Assembly (NCBI GenBank): GCA_027007465.1
Contig: JALTFF010000116.1
Span: forward strand, 1-17,888
Reading direction: 5' to 3'
Length of the DNA: 17,888 nucleotides
Source: a bacterium
Lineage (GTDB): Bacteria; Patescibacteriota; Patescibacteriia; Patescibacteriales; JALTFF01
Below, in pieces: positions 14,426 through 17,888 of the stretch. The notes under the pieces were generated by a model, which saw only the letters and a program-made list of their open reading frames with translations, was not told where the DNA came from and ran no database searches. The position numbers and the translations under genes are program-made. How positions within the stretch are numbered: position 1 is the first letter of the stretch; each line of letters begins with the position of its first letter.

Positions 14426-15034
14426 ATGCTTGAAAAATTATTAAATTCACAATTAAGAGCAAAAATGCTAAAAGTTTTCTTTGACAATAAAGAGAATTTT
14501 TTCTATTTATCAAAATTATCTAGAAAATTAAATTATAGTTCTAAAAGAATAAAACAGGAGTTAAATGAGTTAGAAAAGATGGAGATTATAGAATCATTTA
14601 AAAGTATTCCTGTAAATATTACATATTCATCAGATAAAGAGAAGAAAATTGGATCTAAATTTAAGCCATCAAAATATTATAAAGTAAATAAAAATTCATT
14701 TTTTTACCCAGAATTAAAATCATTGGTTCTGAAAAATGAAATACTTTTACAAAAGAAGATGATTAAAAAATTAGCAAAAATAAAAGATGTTAATTATCTA
14801 ATTTTATCTGGAATGTTTAGTAAGGTAAAATCTCCAATTGATATTTTAATAGTTGGGGATGTTGATAGGGATAAAACAATAGAAGCTATTAATAATTTTG
14901 AAAAGTCAATAGGAAAATCACTTAATTTTTGTATTATGGATCAAGAAGAATTCAAGTACCGTAAAGATGTTACTGATAAATTTCTCTACTCTGTGTTAGA
15001 AAAAGATAAAATAATAATAATAGATAGATTATGA
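14426..15034 (+). CDS. wHTH regulator with nucleotidyltransferase-like C-terminal domain
   Basis: The 202-residue protein has an N-terminal winged helix of the ArsR/MarR type (residues 1-70): LRAKMLKVFFDN, FYLSKLSRKLNYSSKRIKQE as the helix-turn-helix, and LNELEKMEIIESFKS as the wing approach. The C-terminal part (about 120-195) resembles the MNT/pol-beta nucleotidyltransferase fold: YLILSGMF, then SPIDILIVGDVDRDKTIEAI. The active-site GS motif is not intact (SGMF), so it probably serves as a sensor or binding module, not as an enzyme. It opens a three-gene operon and overlaps the next gene by ATGA at 15031. The inverted repeat just upstream is a natural target for autoregulation, but this is inference. 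Confidence 0.8.
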   Translation: MLEKLLNSQLRAKMLKVFFDNKENFFYLSKLSRKLNYSSKRIKQELNELEKMEIIESFKSIPVNITYSSDKEKKIGSKFKPSKYYKVNKNSFFYPELKSLVLKNEILLQKKMIKKLAKIKDVNYLILSGMFSKVKSPIDILIVGDVDRDKTIEAINNFEKSIGKSLNFCIMDQEEFKYRKDVTDKFLYSVLEKDKIIIIDRL

Positions 15035-16257
15035 AGATTAATGTACTTGGCGTAAATATTGATAATTTGAATAAAAAAGAAATTTTAAATAAAATCAATC
15101 TCTTTTTACAAGATGATAAGCAACATTATATCACTACTCCTAATCCAGAATTTTTAGTTGACGCTCAAAAAGATGAAGAATTTTTTTATATTCTAAACAA
15201 AGCTGACTTGTCAGTGCCAGATGGAGTAGGTATTAGTTTTGCTTTAATATTACTTGGTAATTTATTAAAATATAGAATACCTGGTTCTGATTTAATTTGG
15301 GAAATATCTAAAATAGCGCAGAACAGGGGAGAGAGTATTTATTTAATAGGAGGCAAAGACAAAGTAGCAGAAAAAACTGCTAATGCATTAAATAAAAAAT
15401 TTACCAGGTTGAGAATATTAGGAGCAGAAAGTGGACCAATATATAAAGATTGTCATTTTAAAAAATATAAGGAACATAAATATCTAATAGAGCGTATTAA
15501 TCAAAAAAAACCAACTATTTTATTTGTTGCATTAGGCCATCCAAAACAAGAAAAATGGATTTATCATAATTTGCCTAAAATTTCATCTGTAAAGTTGGCT
15601 ATAGGATTAGGCGGTACTTATGACTATCTAAGCAGAAATATTAGCAGAGCGCCTAAAATATTACGAATTTTAGGATTAGAATGGATGTATAGGCTTGCAA
15701 AAGAGCCACAAAAACGTTATAAAAGGATTTTTAAGGCAGTTATTATTTTTCCTTATTTGTTTTTAAAGTGGATGTTTATTGAACCTTTCTTTTATAGAAA
15801 AAATGTTGCTTGCTTGCTTTTTAAAAAAATTGATAAAAATATAAAAATTTTATTAGTTGAAAGAGAAGATATGCCTGGCCATTGGCAAATTCCACAAGGA
15901 GGGACAGATGGAGAGGATATTATAACTGCTGGAAAAAGAGAATTGAGCGAGGAAATCAGAACTGATAAATTTAAAATTGTTGATAGTTTTAGTAATTTAT
16001 ACAAGTATAAGTGGTCTGAAAAGAATCGCAGTAATCATTCTAAGTATAAACATAATGGTTATAAAGGTCAAAAGCAAAGTCTAATAATTGCAGAATTTTT
16101 TGGCAAGGATGATGATGTTAAAATTAATTTTTGGGAACATAGAAATTGGAAATGGTGCGATATTAACAATGTATTAGATAAAGTTCATCAAACAAGAAAA
16201 GAAGCTATGAGAATATATTTAGAAAAATTTTATTCTTTCTTAAAAAAATATGATTAA
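15031..16257 (+). CDS. Fusion of TagA/WecG-family glycosyltransferase and RppH-like Nudix hydrolase
   Basis: Residues 1-245 are a GT26 (WecG/TagA/CpsF) glycosyltransferase, which moves an N-acetyl-hexosamine such as ManNAc onto undecaprenyl-linked GlcNAc at the inner membrane face. Motifs are TTPNPEFLVDAQ (T36, N38), SVPDGVGI with the expected catalytic D64, YLIGGKD, ALGHPKQEKWI, IGLGGTYDYLS and EWMYRLAKEPQKRYKR. A hydrophobic stretch (233-252) may hold it to the membrane. Residues 257-405 are a Nudix domain: MPGHWQIPQGG (281-291), then E295, R303-E304 and E307-E308. The Nudix box is one residue short between G and E, and ends EEIR in place of EExG. WQIPQGG closely resembles RppH. The gene overlaps its neighbours at both ends (ATGA, and 8 bases with the M23 gene). 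A Nudix partner on this glycosyltransferase is unusual to my knowledge. Confidence 0.87.
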   Translation: MKINVLGVNIDNLNKKEILNKINLFLQDDKQHYITTPNPEFLVDAQKDEEFFYILNKADLSVPDGVGISFALILLGNLLKYRIPGSDLIWEISKIAQNRGESIYLIGGKDKVAEKTANALNKKFTRLRILGAESGPIYKDCHFKKYKEHKYLIERINQKKPTILFVALGHPKQEKWIYHNLPKISSVKLAIGLGGTYDYLSRNISRAPKILRILGLEWMYRLAKEPQKRYKRIFKAVIIFPYLFLKWMFIEPFFYRKNVACLLFKKIDKNIKILLVEREDMPGHWQIPQGGTDGEDIITAGKRELSEEIRTDKFKIVDSFSNLYKYKWSEKNRSNHSKYKHNGYKGQKQSLIIAEFFGKDDDVKINFWEHRNWKWCDINNVLDKVHQTRKEAMRIYLEKFYSFLKKYD

Positions 16258-17494
16258 GAAAATAATTACAATATTCTCAATAATATTTATTGCTTTTAAT
16301 GCTAATTATATTTTTGTTAAAGCTGATTTTAGTGTAAATCAAGATAATACAGCGAAAAATATATTAGTTGAAAAATTATCACAGCAAATTAAAGAAAAAA
16401 GAGAAAATATAAAGAAAATGAGCCAAAATGAAAAAATATATAAAGAAAAAATAGAACAAGCTTATAAAAAAAGAGCTAGCTTAGCTAATCAATTATCAAT
16501 TTTTTCCAATAGATTAGAAGAAATAAAACTTAATATTCAATCAATAGAGACAGATATTGATAAAACAAATTTAGAAATTCAAAGAACAACTATTGCTATT
16601 GCTGAAAAAGAGAAAAATATCGCAGATAAAAAATCGCAGTTAGAAAACTTTATCCGTCTAATTTATCAGTCAGAACAAAAATCTTACTTAGAAATAATGT
16701 TATTAAATGATTCATTAAGCGACTTTTTTGATCAAATTCATAGCGCAAAAGTAATTCAAAATGAATTAAAAAATACATTGATACAATTAGAATTAGCTAA
16801 ATCAAGATTAAAACAAAAAGAAATGGATTTACAGTCTAAAAATAAAAAGTTAACAGTGCTTAAAAATGATTTAGAAGAAAAAAAGCAAAGTTTAGTTGAA
16901 GAACAAAATACTAAGAAATTAATGATAGCTATTACTAAAAATTCAGAAAGACGTTATCAAAATTTACTTTGGGAGGAAAAGCAAGAAAGACTTAAAGCTA
17001 ATGCTGAAATTATCAGCTTAGAAAAGAAAGTAAGAAAATTAATAGAACAGCAATCTAATAAAAAAATTCAATTAAGAGATAATGGTTTAATCTGGCCAAT
17101 TGAACCAACTAGAGGAATTAGTTGCTATTTTCATGATCCAAATTATCCTTTTCGCTATTTATTTGAACATCCTGGAATTGATATCCGCGCTTATCAGGGA
17201 ACAGATATTAGAGCAGCTGGAAGCGGATATGTTGCAAGGGCAAAAGACAATGGCTATGGGTATAGCTATATTATGATTGTTCATGCTAATGGATTAGCTA
17301 CTGTTTATGGTCATGTTTCAAAAATTTTAGTAAAACAAGATAGTTATGTTGTGCAAGGTCAGATTATTGGAAAGAGTGGGGGAATGCCAGGTACTCGTGG
17401 AGCAGGTAGATTAACAACAGGTCCTCATTTACATTTTGAAGTTCGTTTAAATGGAATTCCAGTAAATCCACTTGAATATTTGCCAAAAAGATAA
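16250..17494 (+). CDS. Secreted coiled-coil M23 (LytM) peptidase, EnvC/NlpD-like
   Basis: The 414-residue protein has a signal peptide (KK then a hydrophobic stretch to about residue 25, ending VKA). A long coiled coil follows (residues 35-270), rich in Lys, Glu, Gln and Leu. The M23 domain follows at about 282-412: HPGIDIRA with H307 and D311, GYGYSYIMIVHANG, VYGHVSKI (H355) and GPHLHFEVR with H393 and H395. The zinc ligands H, D and HxH are all present, so it should be catalytically competent, unlike EnvC itself. It acts on peptidoglycan outside the membrane, probably in cell separation or wall remodelling. It follows the glycosyltransferase with an 8-base overlap (ATGATTAA), which fits an envelope operon. 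Confidence 0.93.
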   Translation: MIKKIITIFSIIFIAFNANYIFVKADFSVNQDNTAKNILVEKLSQQIKEKRENIKKMSQNEKIYKEKIEQAYKKRASLANQLSIFSNRLEEIKLNIQSIETDIDKTNLEIQRTTIAIAEKEKNIADKKSQLENFIRLIYQSEQKSYLEIMLLNDSLSDFFDQIHSAKVIQNELKNTLIQLELAKSRLKQKEMDLQSKNKKLTVLKNDLEEKKQSLVEEQNTKKLMIAITKNSERRYQNLLWEEKQERLKANAEIISLEKKVRKLIEQQSNKKIQLRDNGLIWPIEPTRGISCYFHDPNYPFRYLFEHPGIDIRAYQGTDIRAAGSGYVARAKDNGYGYSYIMIVHANGLATVYGHVSKILVKQDSYVVQGQIIGKSGGMPGTRGAGRLTTGPHLHFEVRLNGIPVNPLEYLPKR

Positions 17495-17601
17495 ATTTTT
17501 AACACTCTATAGTTGGTTTGTATTAAAAAATTCATTCCTACCTGTATCAATATGTCTGCGCGCAACGCTTAAGCAGGCAAAGTAAAGTGAAACGATACAA
17601 T

Positions 17602-17623
17602 AAGCATTTGTGAGAATGCTTTT
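17602..17623 (+). terminator. Possible terminator after the M23 peptidase
   Basis: AAGCATT (17602-17608) pairs with AATGCTT (17615-17621) around a 6-base loop, and the right arm ends in TTTT (17620-17623). The stem is short with two G-C pairs, and it lies about 105 bases after the stop. It may terminate the envelope operon, though it could be a weak or chance hairpin. Confidence 0.45.
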
Positions 17624-17672
17624 CAGCAATCTTATTTTAACAAGCAACACACAAAAGAGGGGAGAGGGCATA

Positions 17673-17888
17673 TTATTCTTTTAATGGATGAAATTTTTCT
17701 TGATTTTTTTGAGCATATCTATCAGAAGCATGAACATAGCGAGTTGTCGTATCAAGAGATTCATGCCCAAGTAAAATTTGAATAGCTGCGGGGTTAGCTC
17801 CTGACTCTGCTAAATATGTTGCAAAACCATGCCTTAATGAATGAGCTGAGACGGGAATATTTATTCCTAAATATTCACGGTATTTTTT
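17673..17888 (-). CDS. Tyrosine recombinase/integrase, C-terminal part (runs off the window)
   Basis: On the - strand the last 71 codons of a tyrosine recombinase end at TAA (complement of 17673-17675). The catalytic signature is complete for this part: HSLRHGFATYL supplies H and R of the HxxR box, LLGHESLDTT supplies the second histidine, and TRYVHAS holds the nucleophilic tyrosine. The tail is DRYAQKNQEKFHPLKE. These enzymes cut and rejoin DNA, either as Xer-type dimer resolution or as integration of a mobile element. The YVHAS tail looks more like an element integrase than a housekeeping XerC/D, but the N-terminal part would be needed to tell. The frame is open to position 17888 with no start visible. 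Confidence 0.9.
   Translation of the reverse strand, partial: KKYREYLGINIPVSAHSLRHGFATYLAESGANPAAIQILLGHESLDTTTRYVHASDRYAQKNQEKFHPLKE

Noticed and set aside
1..17888. Search for CRISPR arrays, tRNA or rRNA genes and insertion sequence ends
   Set aside because: No regularly spaced repeats, no cloverleaf-like segment and no transposase or terminal inverted repeats were found by eye. The only recombination gene is the partial tyrosine recombinase at the right edge.

Overview
The window looks like a chromosomal segment from an uncultivated, very AT-rich bacterium, most likely of the Candidate Phyla Radiation (Patescibacteria). This rests on strong A/T bias with AAA/ATA/TTA codons, short or overlapping gene junctions, almost no Shine-Dalgarno sequences, and CPR-style proteins: a truncated PEP-synthase-like enzyme, a wHTH plus nucleotidyltransferase-like regulator, an M23 peptidase and a large PP2C-like/propeller membrane protein. 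The lineage is an inference from protein style, since no 16S rRNA gene is present.

Layout. (1) 1-3615: the tail of an unknown gene, then a decayed fragment of a PEP-utilising mobile domain, then two overlapping genes on the + strand. The first has a linker and phosphohistidine domain but no ATP-grasp. The second has ATP-grasp, a middle domain and a phosphohistidine domain but no PEP/pyruvate-binding barrel. (2) 3616-4004: a gene-poor spacer with hairpins, ending in a near-perfect sigma70-type promoter. (3) 4005-10622: a tightly packed + strand run of two tandem phosphoglycerate mutases (gpmI), a conserved-looking protein with a duplicated small beta domain, glyA, a small membrane-anchored protein, and a ThiI/MnmA-like PP-loop protein with an NFACT-R-like tail. 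(4) 10623-12047: rplJ-rplL, with its own promoter and an RNA leader containing mutually exclusive antiterminator and terminator pairings. (5) 12066-14327: a bidirectional terminator, then a convergent 744-residue membrane protein on the - strand. (6) 14328-14425: a divergent promoter region with a perfect 11-bp inverted repeat. (7) 14426-17494: a three-gene, translationally coupled + strand operon of a wHTH regulator, a TagA/WecG-family glycosyltransferase fused to an RppH-like Nudix domain, and a secreted coiled-coil M23 peptidase. (8) 17673-17888: the C-terminal end of a tyrosine recombinase on the - strand, running off the window.

How the genes fit together. The left half centres on lower glycolysis and phosphotransfer through PEP (3-phosphoglycerate to 2-phosphoglycerate by GpmI, plus PEP-type phosphohistidine enzymes), with one-carbon/serine metabolism (GlyA) and tRNA thiolation in the same run. 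The ribosomal stalk genes form a separately controlled unit. The right half is devoted to the envelope: glycan transfer, peptidoglycan remodelling and a large membrane protein of unknown role. The most notable points are the PEP-domain duplication and decay, the RPH-like domain order, the leaderless gpmI promoter, the rplJ attenuator, the divergent inverted repeat and the TagA-Nudix fusion.
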